A stretch of 64,000 nt of DNA from Actinocatenispora thailandica (GCF_016865425.1 NZ_AP023355.1:2168198-2232197); one strand, 5' to 3'; shown: positions 7,881 through 16,724, counted from the first letter of the stretch. The notes: generated by a model from the letters alone, not told the origin. Numbers and translations: made by a program.

Positions 7881-10568
7881 CTAGACGAGCGTCCTCGGCC
7901 GGACCGCGTTCGCGCGGTCGACCAGCGCGTAGCGCGCGAGCGGGGTGCGTTCCAGACTGGCCAGGGCACGGTAGCCGGCCTCCAGGCCGAGCCGCAGCTC
8001 GCGCTCCACCAGCCGCCGACCGAGCACGGTGCCCGAGGCCTGCCGCGGCGGACGCCCGGGCGTGCTGCGAGGTGCGGCGTCGGCCGGCACACCCAGCCAC
8101 TCCAACGCCGCGACGAAGACCTCCACCGACAGCTGCGCGTGCGTACCGGTGTCCAGCCCGAGCTTCTCCAGCCGGGCCGCGGCGTCGACCAGGTCGGTCT
8201 CGGCCCACGCGCCGGCGGTCCGGTCCAGGCGGGCCCGGATCGCGGCGATCTGCGCCCGGGTGTGCCGGCTGGACGAGTCCGGCACCTCGTCCAGCACCGC
8301 GATCGCGCCCTGCCGGTCGCGGGCGGCGAGCAGCAGCCGGGACACCCCGAACGCGGCGCTGACGTACCCGTGGTCGACCCGCCAGACCCGGGCGTACCGG
8401 GCCAGTGCCAGGTCGGTGTGACCGGACAGCTCCGCGGCCACCGCCTCGGCCAGCAGCGCCGCCGGCTCGCCCGGCAGCGCCGCCGCCACCGCCTCGAACG
8501 CGCCGAGCGCCTCCCGGGGCGCCCCGGCGGCGAGGCCGAGCAGACCACGATGCCAACCGTGCCGCCAGTCCGCGTCCGGGGTGTCCAGCCGGCGCAACTC
8601 GGCTTGGGCCGCCGGCACGTCACCGGTCTCGATCAGCGCCCGGATCACCCGGTACGCCACCTCGACGGTGCGCGCCGGCGCCTGCCGCATCGCCTGGATC
8701 GCCTCGGCCGGCGCGGCGGCGTCGACGGTGGCGAGGAACGCCGCCGCCGGGTCGGCCGGATCCACCAGCGGCAGCGGGAGCGCGGCCACCACTTCCCGCC
8801 CGTCCAGCCGGGCGCCACCGGCAGCCGCCGGGCTGGTGGACACGTCGCCGGCGCCGGTCCCGAACGGCTGGCGCTCCGCGGTGAACAGCGTCGACATCGA
8901 CGGTCGGGGTATCCCGTCCGCTGCCGACAGCACCTCCCGCAGCACGCCGAGCAACTGGTCGGCCATCTCCGCCGCGGAGGCGAACCGCCGCTCCGGCTCC
9001 GGGTGGGTGGCCCGGACCAGCAGCCGGTGGAACGACGGCTCCTGCGCGAACAGCGGGATCTCGGCCGGCGACGGCAGCGAGGTGGCGTACCTGCTGGAGA
9101 AGCCGGTGAAGGTGAAACTGAGCACCGCCAGCGCCCGGCCCACCGTGTACAGGTCGGACTCCACCGACGGGCCGCGGGTGGCCACGTCCGGGGCCTGATA
9201 GCCCGGGGTGCCGTAGATGGCGCCGTCCGGATCGTCCAGCCGGCGCACCGCACCCAGGTCGATCAGTTTCAGCTGCTCCTCGGCCTGGATCACGTTGTCC
9301 GGCTTGAAGTCGCAGAACACCAGCCCGCGACCGTGCAGGTAGCCCAGCGCCGGCAGCACCTCCAGCCCGTACGCGAGGACCTGCGGCAGCGGCAGCGGGG
9401 CGCGCTGCCCGGCGGCGTCGCGGTGATCCAGCGCCAGGTCCTTCAGCGACTGGCCGCCCACGTACTCCATCACGATGTAGCCGATCAGCTCACCGGTCTT
9501 GGGGTCCGGGTGCCGGGCGAAGTCGTGGATCTTGACGATGTTCGGGTGGTCGACCTCCACCAGGAACCGCCGCTCGGCGACCGCGGACTCCATCGCGTCC
9601 GGGTCGCCGGTGTTGATCAGGCCCTTGAGCACCACCCAGCGGTCCGCGCCGCCCTCCGACACGTGCCGGTCGCGGGCCAGGTAGATCCAGCCGAGCCCGC
9701 CGTAGGCCAGGCAGCCGAGGATCTCGTACCGGTTGTCGACCACCTCGCCGGCGGACAGGCCCGGGAGGAACGAGAACTCGGTACCGCACTGCGGGCAGAA
9801 CCCCTCGGCCCGACCCGGCTGGCCATCCCGCGAGCGGCCGACCGGCTGGTCGCACTTGCCGCAGTAGCGGCGCGACTCCGACACCTTCGGGTCGGCCATC
9901 ACGGCGGTGGTCGGATCGCGCAGCGGCACCGGCGGTACCTCGACCAGGCCGGCACCCAGCCCACCGCGCGCGGTGGCCCGGCTGCGGCTGCTGCGGGTAC
10001 CGGTGCCGGAGGCGCCGCCGAGGCCGGCTCCGGTGCGACCGGAGAAACCGGCGGTCGCACCGGTCGGCCGCCAACCGCCGGTCATCGCGCCGGTCGGCAC
10101 GCTCGGGTCGCCCGGCAACGGCGGCGACACCGGAGCTCCGGGCAGCCCGCCACCTGCGGCCGGTGGCCCGGAGGTCGGACGTGCCGGGCCGGGCACCGAG
10201 GCCGGGGGAGCGGCGGCCTTCGATCCGCACTGGTCGCAGTAGCCGTCCGGGGCGTAGTGGCCGGCGCAGCCCGGCTGCTGGCAGCTCGCGCCGGCCGGCC
10301 AACCGGTCGGCGCGGCAGCACCGGGACCGCCGGCGCCCGGGACGGTCCCGGCGGCCGGCGGCGCGCCAACGGACGGCGCCGGGTTGCGCTGGCTCGGCGG
10401 CCGGGCGGCGGCCTTCGACCCGCACTGGTCGCAGTAGCCGTCCGGGGCGTACTGGCCGGAGCAGCCCGGCTGCTGGCACGGCGCGGCACTCGTGCGGGCC
10501 CCTTCGCCGGTACCGGCACCAGGCACGAAGGCGCCCTCCCCAGGATTCGCCCGCTGGCGCTCGCTCAT
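7881..10568 (-). CDS. pknG: PknG-type serine/threonine protein kinase
   Basis: 895 residues. Order: two near-identical Cys modules, each CQQPGC(S/A)G(Q/H)YAPDGYCDQCG (about residues 30-49 and 94-113); a low-complexity linker; a rubredoxin-like CGKC...CPQCG pair (about 236-262); a kinase domain (about 275-530) with AYGGLGWIYLARD, the lysine in VVLKGL, CDFKPDN catalytic loop, IDLGAVR and GTPGYQAPD; then a TPR-like helical domain to the end. This is the soluble PknG architecture, known in mycobacteria to control glutamate metabolism via an FHA protein. Upstream GlnX and GlnH genes support the identity. The ATG overlaps the stop of a 44-codon ORF (ATGA). The duplicated N-terminal Cys modules are unusual for PknG. 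Confidence 0.93.
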   Translation of the reverse strand: MSERQRANPGEGAFVPGAGTGEGARTSAAPCQQPGCSGQYAPDGYCDQCGSKAAARPPSQRNPAPSVGAPPAAGTVPGAGGPGAAAPTGWPAGASCQQPGCAGHYAPDGYCDQCGSKAAAPPASVPGPARPTSGPPAAGGGLPGAPVSPPLPGDPSVPTGAMTGGWRPTGATAGFSGRTGAGLGGASGTGTRSSRSRATARGGLGAGLVEVPPVPLRDPTTAVMADPKVSESRRYCGKCDQPVGRSRDGQPGRAEGFCPQCGTEFSFLPGLSAGEVVDNRYEILGCLAYGGLGWIYLARDRHVSEGGADRWVVLKGLINTGDPDAMESAVAERRFLVEVDHPNIVKIHDFARHPDPKTGELIGYIVMEYVGGQSLKDLALDHRDAAGQRAPLPLPQVLAYGLEVLPALGYLHGRGLVFCDFKPDNVIQAEEQLKLIDLGAVRRLDDPDGAIYGTPGYQAPDVATRGPSVESDLYTVGRALAVLSFTFTGFSSRYATSLPSPAEIPLFAQEPSFHRLLVRATHPEPERRFASAAEMADQLLGVLREVLSAADGIPRPSMSTLFTAERQPFGTGAGDVSTSPAAAGGARLDGREVVAALPLPLVDPADPAAAFLATVDAAAPAEAIQAMRQAPARTVEVAYRVIRALIETGDVPAAQAELRRLDTPDADWRHGWHRGLLGLAAGAPREALGAFEAVAAALPGEPAALLAEAVAAELSGHTDLALARYARVWRVDHGYVSAAFGVSRLLLAARDRQGAIAVLDEVPDSSSRHTRAQIAAIRARLDRTAGAWAETDLVDAAARLEKLGLDTGTHAQLSVEVFVAALEWLGVPADAAPRSTPGRPPRQASGTVLGRRLVERELRLGLEAGYRALASLERTPLARYALVDRANAVRPRTLV

Positions 10569-10699
10569 GGCCTGTCCTCCATCGTCGGGGCGCCGACGAG
10601 ACGCCGAGCCGTGCGATGCCCACGGCGTGCCCGCCGCCGCGTGCTCCGCGGGTACCGAGCCGCGCCGGGTCCGTGGTCCGCTCGTTGGCGCTCGCTCAT
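10565..10699 (-). CDS. Possible 44-residue coupled micro-ORF before pknG
   Basis: This short ORF begins at an ATG that overlaps the stop of the helical-protein gene (ATGA, 10699-10696) and ends at a TGA that overlaps the pknG ATG (10568-10565). It therefore bridges the two genes without a gap. Its first residues, MSERQRA, are identical to those of PknG, and 15 bases around both start codons match, so it may be a duplicated start-region element. The product is very arginine-rich. It could be a real leader peptide for translational coupling or only a by-product of the repeat. I do not recognise the product. Confidence 0.4.
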   Translation of the reverse strand: MSERQRADHGPGAARYPRSTRRRARRGHRTARRLVGAPTMEDRP

Positions 10700-11919
10700 G
10701 CCGAGCCCTCCCTCTGCCGTGCCAGCTCGGACAGCGCCTGCTGGTAGCCGTACACGGCGCGGGTCGCCGCCGGCAGGTCGCACGGCGCGGTGTAGAGCAG
10801 CCGCTCGGCAGCGCCGTAGCGGCGGGCCACCTCGGGGTCCTCCAACCGGCCCAGGGCGGCCGCCTTCGCCCGGTAGGCGGTGAGCCGGCCGCGCAGCTCC
10901 TCGCGCCGGGCGAGCAACCCGTCCGCCGCGCCGTGCAGCTCCCGCGCCCGGTCGGCGGCCGCGGCGATCTCGCGCTCGGTCGCGGCCACCGCGTCGGCGA
11001 GGGCCGGCCAGGCCGCGCCCCGGTGCAGCTCGTCCAGGTTGGCCAGCCGACCGCGCAGGCGTTCCGCCGCGGCCGGCACCGGCGGCAGGCCCGGATCGGC
11101 GATCTTCGCCGCCGTCGCCCGGTACGCCGCCGCGGCCGCGTGCTCCGCCTCGGCCAGCGCGGTCAGCGCGTCGGTCCAGGCCGCCCGGCGGCCGGCATAG
11201 TCGTCGCGCAGCGCGACCAGCCCGGACAGCCGGGACCGGGCCGCCGCCGCGGCGGCGTCGAGCCGGCCGAGCCGGGCGGTCACCGCCGCCGTCGGCGTAC
11301 CGTCCGGCGCCCCGGCCAGCGGGTCGCCGAGCGCCTGGCCGCGGACCGCGTCCAGCTCGTCGGTCAGCGGCCGGACCAGGTCGGTCGCCCCGAACTCGGT
11401 GCCCAGGGTGGCGACCGCGTCCACCGCGTCCGCGGTCGGGGACAGCAGGTCGGTCAGCGCGGTCAGCGCGCCCTGCACCGCGGCCAGCCGGTTGCCGGCC
11501 GCCTCGGCGTCCGCCAGCACCATCGGGATCAGGTCGACCAGGCACAGCCGGCGGGCGACCGGGCCGCCGGTACCGTCGGCGGGCAGTCCGGCCTCGTCCA
11601 GCGCCACCATCGGCTCGCGCAGCAGCGCGGTCAGCTCTGCCAGGTCGTCGTCGGTGGGCCGGCCGTGTCTCGCCCGCGCCGCCCGGGCGGCCTCCAGCAG
11701 GTCGCCGGCGACGCTGAAGTGCGCCCACAGCACGCTGACCCGCTGGGGCAGATCGGCGAGCCGCTCCGCGGTCGCGCCGGTCGCGCCGCCGGCCCGCAGC
11801 CAACGCAGCGCCGGATGCGAGTCCAGCGCATACATGGCGGCGGCGAGCCGGTCGTACTCCGCGCCGATCGCGGTGAGCCGCTGGTCGGCCTCCTCGCGCC
11901 GCAGTGGTGCCGTGGCCAT
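10696..11919 (-). CDS. Helical (coiled-coil-like) protein in the pknG operon, unknown
   Basis: 407 residues from ATG 11919, 5 bases after the glnH stop; an upstream reading would overlap glnH. The protein is almost wholly Ala/Leu/Arg/Glu-rich with long heptad-like helices and no signal peptide, membrane segment or cysteine cluster, so it is probably a cytosolic elongated helical protein. No enzymatic motif is visible. Its place between glnH and pknG suggests an adaptor linking the sensor to the kinase, or a substrate. This gene is not part of the three-gene mycobacterial glnX-glnH-pknG set as I know it. Confidence 0.75.
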   Translation of the reverse strand: MATAPLRREEADQRLTAIGAEYDRLAAAMYALDSHPALRWLRAGGATGATAERLADLPQRVSVLWAHFSVAGDLLEAARAARARHGRPTDDDLAELTALLREPMVALDEAGLPADGTGGPVARRLCLVDLIPMVLADAEAAGNRLAAVQGALTALTDLLSPTADAVDAVATLGTEFGATDLVRPLTDELDAVRGQALGDPLAGAPDGTPTAAVTARLGRLDAAAAAARSRLSGLVALRDDYAGRRAAWTDALTALAEAEHAAAAAYRATAAKIADPGLPPVPAAAERLRGRLANLDELHRGAAWPALADAVAATEREIAAAADRARELHGAADGLLARREELRGRLTAYRAKAAALGRLEDPEVARRYGAAERLLYTAPCDLPAATRAVYGYQQALSELARQREGSA

Positions 11920-11924
11920 CGCGG

Positions 11925-12923
11925 TCAGTCCCGGTACTGGGCGGCCGGCGGTTTCGGCGCCGGTCCGAGCACCGTCAACCACTGGTCGTAGAGCTTCTTC
12001 CAGGTGCCGTCGCCGCGGATCTTCGCCAGCACGCCGTTGACGAACCGGACCAGGTCGACGTCGTCGAGGTTCGCCGCGATCCCGTACGGCTCGTCGGTGA
12101 ACTTGGGGCCGATCACCTTCGTGTTCGGGTCCTGCTTCTTCAGTCCGGCGAGGATCGTGTCGTCGGTGGAGATGGCGGCGACCTGCCGCTGCTGCAGCAT
12201 CACCAGGCAGTCGGTCCAGTCGTCGACCGCGACCGGAACCGGCTTCGCCGGGTCGGCCGCGATCGCCCGGATGGACGTGGACCCCTTCGCCGCGCAGACC
12301 TTCTTGCCGCCCAGATCACCGAGCTTGCTCGCGGTCGACCCGGACGGCACCAGCACCCGCTGCCCGGCGTCGAAGTAGACCGAGGAGAACGCCACCTGCT
12401 TCCACCGCTCGCAGTTGACGGTCATCACGTCGGCCACCAGATCGACCTGGTGCTTCCGCAGCACCGGGATCCGCTGCGCGGAGGTGATCACCTTGAACTG
12501 GATCTTGTCCGGATCGCCGAAGATCGCCCGCGCCACCTCGCGCAGCATGTCGATGTCGAAGCCCTGCAGGTCGTTGTTCTGGTCGCGGAAGCCGAACAGG
12601 TAGGTGTTCTGGTCGACACCGACGACCAGCCGGCCGCGCTTCCTGATCCGGGACACCGCCGGCCCGTGCAGCATGTCGGCCGGCGACCCGTGCGGCCGGT
12701 AGCTGTCGGCCGCACAGGAGGTGTCCTGCGAGTCGGCGCCCGGGATCTTCGCCGGGTCCTGCACCCCGACCGGCCGCGGCGGCGCCGCCGGCGTGCCGGC
12801 ATCGGGCAGCGTGGACGCCCCGCAGCCGGCCACCACCAGCAGCGCGGCCAGCGCAACCCCCGCCGCCAGAACCCCGCGCACGCGTCGCCGCACCGGTGTG
12901 CCCTCCCGCATCGTCTGCCTCAT
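11925..12923 (-). CDS. glnH: GlnH-like amino-acid-binding lipoprotein
   Basis: 332 residues from ATG 12923, which shares ATGA with the stop of glnX. A lipoprotein signal ends in LLVVAGC, with lipidated Cys at about residue 34. The rest is a family 3 solute-binding domain: RGRLVVGVDQNTYLFGFRD, LQGFDIDMLREVARAIFG, VDLVADVMTVNCERW and KWKKLYDQW-like C-terminus. In mycobacteria GlnH binds aspartate/glutamate-type amino acids and signals through GlnX to PknG, rather than only feeding an ABC transporter. No ABC permease or ATPase is nearby here, which fits a sensor role. Confidence 0.88.
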   Translation of the reverse strand: MRQTMREGTPVRRRVRGVLAAGVALAALLVVAGCGASTLPDAGTPAAPPRPVGVQDPAKIPGADSQDTSCAADSYRPHGSPADMLHGPAVSRIRKRGRLVVGVDQNTYLFGFRDQNNDLQGFDIDMLREVARAIFGDPDKIQFKVITSAQRIPVLRKHQVDLVADVMTVNCERWKQVAFSSVYFDAGQRVLVPSGSTASKLGDLGGKKVCAAKGSTSIRAIAADPAKPVPVAVDDWTDCLVMLQQRQVAAISTDDTILAGLKKQDPNTKVIGPKFTDEPYGIAANLDDVDLVRFVNGVLAKIRGDGTWKKLYDQWLTVLGPAPKPPAAQYRD

Positions 12924-14245
12924 CGGTACTCCGCGACCCGGCGCTGCAGGCCGACCGTGGTGCCGAGCACGCACACCGCGGCCAGCAGGCCGAGTCCGAT
13001 CGCGGCCCCGGTCTGGCTCGACGCGGCGGCGCTCGCCTGGTCGGTGAACCGACCGTTGGCGGCCTCGATCGCGCTCGCGGTGTGCCGGTCGAGGTTGCCG
13101 AACGCATCCGCGGCGCTGCCCGCACCGGAGCCGATCGCGACCTGCACCGCCTCCGGGTACCGGCCGCCGTCGTCGAGCGAGCGCACCTTGGCGTGCGCAG
13201 CCTGCCAGTCGCGGACATCCCTGCGGACCGTGTCGAGCTGGCGGCGCTGCGCGTCGTTCGCACCGCTGCGGGCGGCGCCGATCAGGCCGCCGCTGCCGTT
13301 CGTTCCGACCAGATCGGTCATCCGCTGCCGGAAGTCCTTCTCGAAGGCGGCGCCGTTGCCGCGGGCCACCAGGGTCAGCGACTCGTCGGCGCGCGCCTGC
13401 AACGCGGTCAACCGGATCTGCGCGAACGCCTCGACCTGCGCCGAACCGGTGTCCCGGGCCGAGCCGAGGTGGCTGGCCAGCGCACCCCAGGAGGCGGTCA
13501 GCCAGAGCAGCGACACCACCGCCGCGGCGCAGCCGACCAGCAGCCCGCGGTTGAACACCCGGTTGGTCCGGCGGCTGAGGTGGACCTGCCCGACCATCAG
13601 CCCGGCCAGCAGCAGCAGGCCGACCGGGATCGCCACCCAGGGGAACCCGGCCGCCGCCGACCGGTCGTCGGTCAGCCGCGCGGTCTCCGCCTGGTACAGC
13701 GACTTCGCCGCCGGCAGCAGCTTGTCGCGCATCAGGCCGGAGGCCTCGCGCAGGTACGCGGCGCCGAGCGGGATGCCGAGCCGGTTGTACACCCGGGCGG
13801 TTTCCACCAGCCCGGTGTAGACCGGCAGCTGGCTGGTCAACTGCTGCACCACCCGGGCGTTCGCGCCGCCGGAGTTGCTCGCGGTCGCGAGCGCCTTGCC
13901 GGCTTCGGCGATGTCCTGCTGGTAGCGCCGGGCGGCGCTGGCCGACTCGACCCCGCCGGTCAGGAAGGACGACGCCGCCGTCGCGTCCGCGTCGGACAAC
14001 GAGCGGTAGAGCTGCTGGGCCTGCACGGTGAGCGGGCCCGAATGCGAGCGCACCTCGTCGAGCCGACCGCCGCGCTGCTGCACCCCGACCACCATCGCGG
14101 TACCGAACGCGAGCCCGAGCACGACGAGCAGGGCGAGCAGGATGGTCAACCGGCCCGGCGTGGTGCGGGCCAGGGCGCCGAGCCCGGGCCTGGTCGGGTC
14201 GACGGCGGGCGCGGGCGGCGTCGGCGCGGTCGGGGCGAGCGTCAT
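12920..14245 (-). CDS. glnX: GlnX-like membrane sensor protein
   Basis: 441 residues. Four membrane helices are visible: near residues 32-55, 205-225, 235-255 and 410-430. The segments between helices 1-2 and 3-4 are helical, likely extracytoplasmic four-helix-bundle sensor domains (residues about 60-200 and 260-405). Position directly before GlnH and PknG and the topology match GlnX of the mycobacterial glutamate-sensing system, where it contacts GlnH outside and passes the signal to PknG. The start ATG at 14245 has a weak ribosome site. It is the first gene of the operon, so the promoter should lie in 14246-14621. Assignment rests on linkage and topology, as the sequence family is variable. 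Confidence 0.8.
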   Translation of the reverse strand: MTLAPTAPTPPAPAVDPTRPGLGALARTTPGRLTILLALLVVLGLAFGTAMVVGVQQRGGRLDEVRSHSGPLTVQAQQLYRSLSDADATAASSFLTGGVESASAARRYQQDIAEAGKALATASNSGGANARVVQQLTSQLPVYTGLVETARVYNRLGIPLGAAYLREASGLMRDKLLPAAKSLYQAETARLTDDRSAAAGFPWVAIPVGLLLLAGLMVGQVHLSRRTNRVFNRGLLVGCAAAVVSLLWLTASWGALASHLGSARDTGSAQVEAFAQIRLTALQARADESLTLVARGNGAAFEKDFRQRMTDLVGTNGSGGLIGAARSGANDAQRRQLDTVRRDVRDWQAAHAKVRSLDDGGRYPEAVQVAIGSGAGSAADAFGNLDRHTASAIEAANGRFTDQASAAASSQTGAAIGLGLLAAVCVLGTTVGLQRRVAEYR

Positions 14246-14621
14246 CGCGGCACCGGCCCGTCGGCCCGGGCCGTGCGCCGACCGGTGGGGTGGGCACAGA
14301 CCCTGTCCCGGCCCGTTCGGCCGGTGCCCGACGTGCTGCCCAGCATCGATGCCCTCCGTCGTGTTTTCGGGCCAACATAGCCGGTCGTGTCAACCGGCGC
14401 GATCGCGCCGCCGTGCCCCCGGCGGTACCGAGCTCGGCCGGGTCCGGGCCGGTCGGTGCCGATGTCCGGCATGTCCCGCCGGGGTGGGACGCGGCCGGCC
14501 CGGCTACCGCCGGAGTAGGGGGTCGGTTCTGGCTCCGCCGCGGGACGTGCCGCCCGCCTTCCCGCTCCTACCGTCCCGTCGTCACTGCCCGGACCAGCGG
14601 TAACAAGGGGGCGAAGCGGTC
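14246..14621. promoter_or_regulatory. Divergent intergenic region upstream of glnX and a methyltransferase gene
   Basis: This 376-base region separates the first gene of the glnX-pknG operon from a rightward methyltransferase gene. It should hold both promoters. I see TTGACA-like bases on the minus strand near 14385-14395, but no correctly spaced -10 box, so I do not name a promoter. No supported gene lies here. Confidence 0.4.
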
Positions 14622-15305
14622 GTGCTGACGATCGACGACGCGATAGAGCTCTACGTCAAACACCACGAACCACTGCAGGCGGTACGCGACGAGCAGCGCC
14701 GGCTGCTCGCCGACCGGCCGGGAATGCGGGCGCAACTCGACGACATCGAGGCGGAGCTGACCTACCTGCTGGTGCGCCAGCAGCGGCCGGAGCGGGTGGT
14801 GGAGATCGGCTGCCTGCACGGCTGGTCGACCAGCTGGCTGTTGCGGGCGCTGCGGGACAACGAGACCGGCACGCTGACCAGCTACGACCGGATCGAGAAC
14901 GCCCGCCGCAACGTGCCGGCGGCGCTCGCCGCCGGGCGCTGGCGGTTCGTCGCCGGTGACGTCCGCCGGCAGCCGATGCCGGACGGGATCGACTACCTGT
15001 TCCTGGACGCGGCGCACTCCGCCCGGTTCGCCCGCTGGTACCTGGACCGGCTGCTGCCCGCGGTCCCGGCCGGTACGCCGGTCAGCGTGCACGACGTGTT
15101 CCACGGTCGCCGGGCCAGGCCGTACTCGGAGGGCTCGGTACTGCTGCGACACCTGCGCGGCGCCGGCGCCGGGTACTTCACCGCGGCGGCCCGGCGCGCA
15201 CCGGAGGCGTACCGGCGGTTGCAGGAGTGCCGGGCCGACCTGGGATTCGGTGACCCGGTGCACCCCGGTCGGCACAATCCGATGATCTGGTTCCGGCGCC
15301 CCTGA
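14622..15305 (+). CDS. Class I SAM-dependent methyltransferase-like protein
   Basis: 227 residues from GTG 14622, preceded by AAGGGGG about 9 bases upstream. It has a Rossmann SAM-binding motif VVEIGCLHGWSTSWLL (about residues 63-78), an acidic second-strand motif SYDRIENARRN, and DYLFLDAAHSARF as motif IV. The C-terminal HDVFHGRRARPYSEG region resembles macrocin-O-methyltransferase or MDMPI-like methyltransferase_24 enzymes that act on secondary metabolites or sugars. The substrate is not evident. It is followed by a membrane protein gene 43 bases later on the same strand. Confidence 0.75.
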   Translation: MLTIDDAIELYVKHHEPLQAVRDEQRRLLADRPGMRAQLDDIEAELTYLLVRQQRPERVVEIGCLHGWSTSWLLRALRDNETGTLTSYDRIENARRNVPAALAAGRWRFVAGDVRRQPMPDGIDYLFLDAAHSARFARWYLDRLLPAVPAGTPVSVHDVFHGRRARPYSEGSVLLRHLRGAGAGYFTAAARRAPEAYRRLQECRADLGFGDPVHPGRHNPMIWFRRP

Positions 15306-15348
15306 GCGGCGGCGCCCGGGCCGGTGTGGCGGCGGCCGGTTTCGTAGG

Positions 15349-16722
15349 GTGTCCGCCATGCCGCCGAACGATCCCGCGCCCGCCGCCACGCCGCAGCCCG
15401 CCGCGCCGGCGTCCGGGTTGACCCAGCTGCCGGGCCGCGGGCTGTCCCGGTGGCTGCTGGTGCGTGGCCTGCCCCGGGATCCGCAGGCCACCGCGCACCT
15501 GACCGCGATGCTGGTCGCCGCGGTCAGTACCGTGCTGCTGGTCCGCGGTGGCCTGGCACTGGCCGGGTACCCCCAGGTCGGTGGCGGTGGCCTGCACATC
15601 GCGCACGTGCTGTGGGGCGGGCTGCTGATGATCGTCGGCCTGGTGCTGCTGCTGTCGTTCGTCGGGCCGGTGATCCGGCCGCTCGCCTCGGTGCTGGCCG
15701 GGATCGGGATCGGGCTGTTCATCGACGAGGTGGGCAAGTTCGTCACCAGCGACAACGACTACTTCTACCGGCCCGCGACGGCGATCATGTACGTGCTGGT
15801 CGTGGTCCTGGTGCTGCTGGTGCACGCGCTGCACGGGCGGCGGCCGCACCACCCGTCCGAGCACCTCGCGGCGGCGGTCGACCAGGCGGTCGCCGGGGTG
15901 GTCGGCGGGTTCACCCCGCGCCGCCGGGCCGCGGCCGGCCGGCAGCTGCGCCGGTCCGGTCGGGCGCCCGGCCGGACCGAGGCGACCGCCCTGATCGGCG
16001 CGGTACCCGACGACCCGGTCGAGCTGTTCGACCCGCTGCGGTTCGTCGACCCGCACCGGCTGCTGGCCCGGCTGCGGCTGTGGGCCCGCCGCGAGGTGCA
16101 CGGCCAGGGCCGGATCGCGCAGGCGTTGCCGGCCATCACCCTGGTCGTGCTGCTGGCCCAGATCGCGTACTCCGGTGCGCAGTTCGGGGTTCGGTTGGTC
16201 GGCCGGCTGGACGGCCCGGCCGGGGCCGTCTGGCGGGGCGCGCCGGGACCGATCCCGCTGGTCCTCGGACTGGCCTCGACGGTCACCTGCCTGGTACTGG
16301 TGATCGGCGGCTGGCGTCGGCTGGGCCGCGACCGGCTTCGCGCCTTCACCTGGTTCCACCGCAGCCTGCTGGTGAACCTGCTGTTCACCCGGGTGTTCGA
16401 GTTCGACGTCACGCAGTTCGTGGCCACCGTGTCGGTGCTGGTGGACGTGCTGATGCTGGTGGTCGTCGGCGCCGAGCTGGGGCGGCTGAACCGGCTGGCC
16501 GACGCCGCGGAGGTGCAGGTGGCGATGGCCGCGCCGGCCAGGGACGCGACGGACCCGGCCAGCGACGCGGCGGTCGCGGCGACCGGCGACGCGGTGGCGA
16601 TGCCGGAGTCGGCGGCGGGGCCCGGCCCGGCGGGGGAGCCGGAGCCGGCCGAGGGGGCGCGGGCGGTCGAACACGGAGCCGCCGGCGACGAGACGCCGCC
16701 GGCGGCCGGATCGGGAACCTAG
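15349..16722 (+). CDS. Multi-pass membrane protein, unknown
   Basis: About 457 residues, or a few fewer if the in-frame ATG at 15358 is used. Hydrophobic segments lie near residues 50-70, 82-105, 110-128 and 138-160, then a charged cytosolic region, then further segments near 265-285, 305-325, 340-365 and 365-385. The C-terminus is an Ala/Pro/Glu-rich disordered tail. The motif IGIGLFIDEVGKFV, with acidic and basic residues inside a membrane segment, is notable. I do not recognise a characterised family. It follows the methyltransferase gene and may be cotranscribed. Confidence 0.65.
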   Translation: MSAMPPNDPAPAATPQPAAPASGLTQLPGRGLSRWLLVRGLPRDPQATAHLTAMLVAAVSTVLLVRGGLALAGYPQVGGGGLHIAHVLWGGLLMIVGLVLLLSFVGPVIRPLASVLAGIGIGLFIDEVGKFVTSDNDYFYRPATAIMYVLVVVLVLLVHALHGRRPHHPSEHLAAAVDQAVAGVVGGFTPRRRAAAGRQLRRSGRAPGRTEATALIGAVPDDPVELFDPLRFVDPHRLLARLRLWARREVHGQGRIAQALPAITLVVLLAQIAYSGAQFGVRLVGRLDGPAGAVWRGAPGPIPLVLGLASTVTCLVLVIGGWRRLGRDRLRAFTWFHRSLLVNLLFTRVFEFDVTQFVATVSVLVDVLMLVVVGAELGRLNRLADAAEVQVAMAAPARDATDPASDAAVAATGDAVAMPESAAGPGPAGEPEPAEGARAVEHGAAGDETPPAAGSGT

Positions 16723-16724
16723 GG

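Noticed and set aside
5573-8623. One 1016-residue protein reading from the PknG region through to the VWA protein
   Set aside because: The upstream two thirds of this open frame is antiparallel-style Arg/Pro/Trp-rich shadow of the pknG and PP2C genes. The real VWA start is the GTG at 6859 with a ribosome site.
7752-10883. Very long plus-strand ORF (over 1000 codons) opposite pknG
   Set aside because: The composition is Arg/Gly/Pro/His-rich with no domain, as expected for the complementary frame of a high-GC gene. The minus strand holds PknG with clear motifs.
11925-12923. GlnH as part of a glutamine ABC transporter operon
   Set aside because: No permease or ATPase gene is nearby; the neighbours are GlnX and PknG, which points to a sensor role.
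14340-14400. Promoter of glnX from TTGACA-like bases near 14390
   Set aside because: The nearest TATGTT-like -10 is only 8 bases away on the minus strand, too close for a working promoter, and no other -10 has the right spacing.
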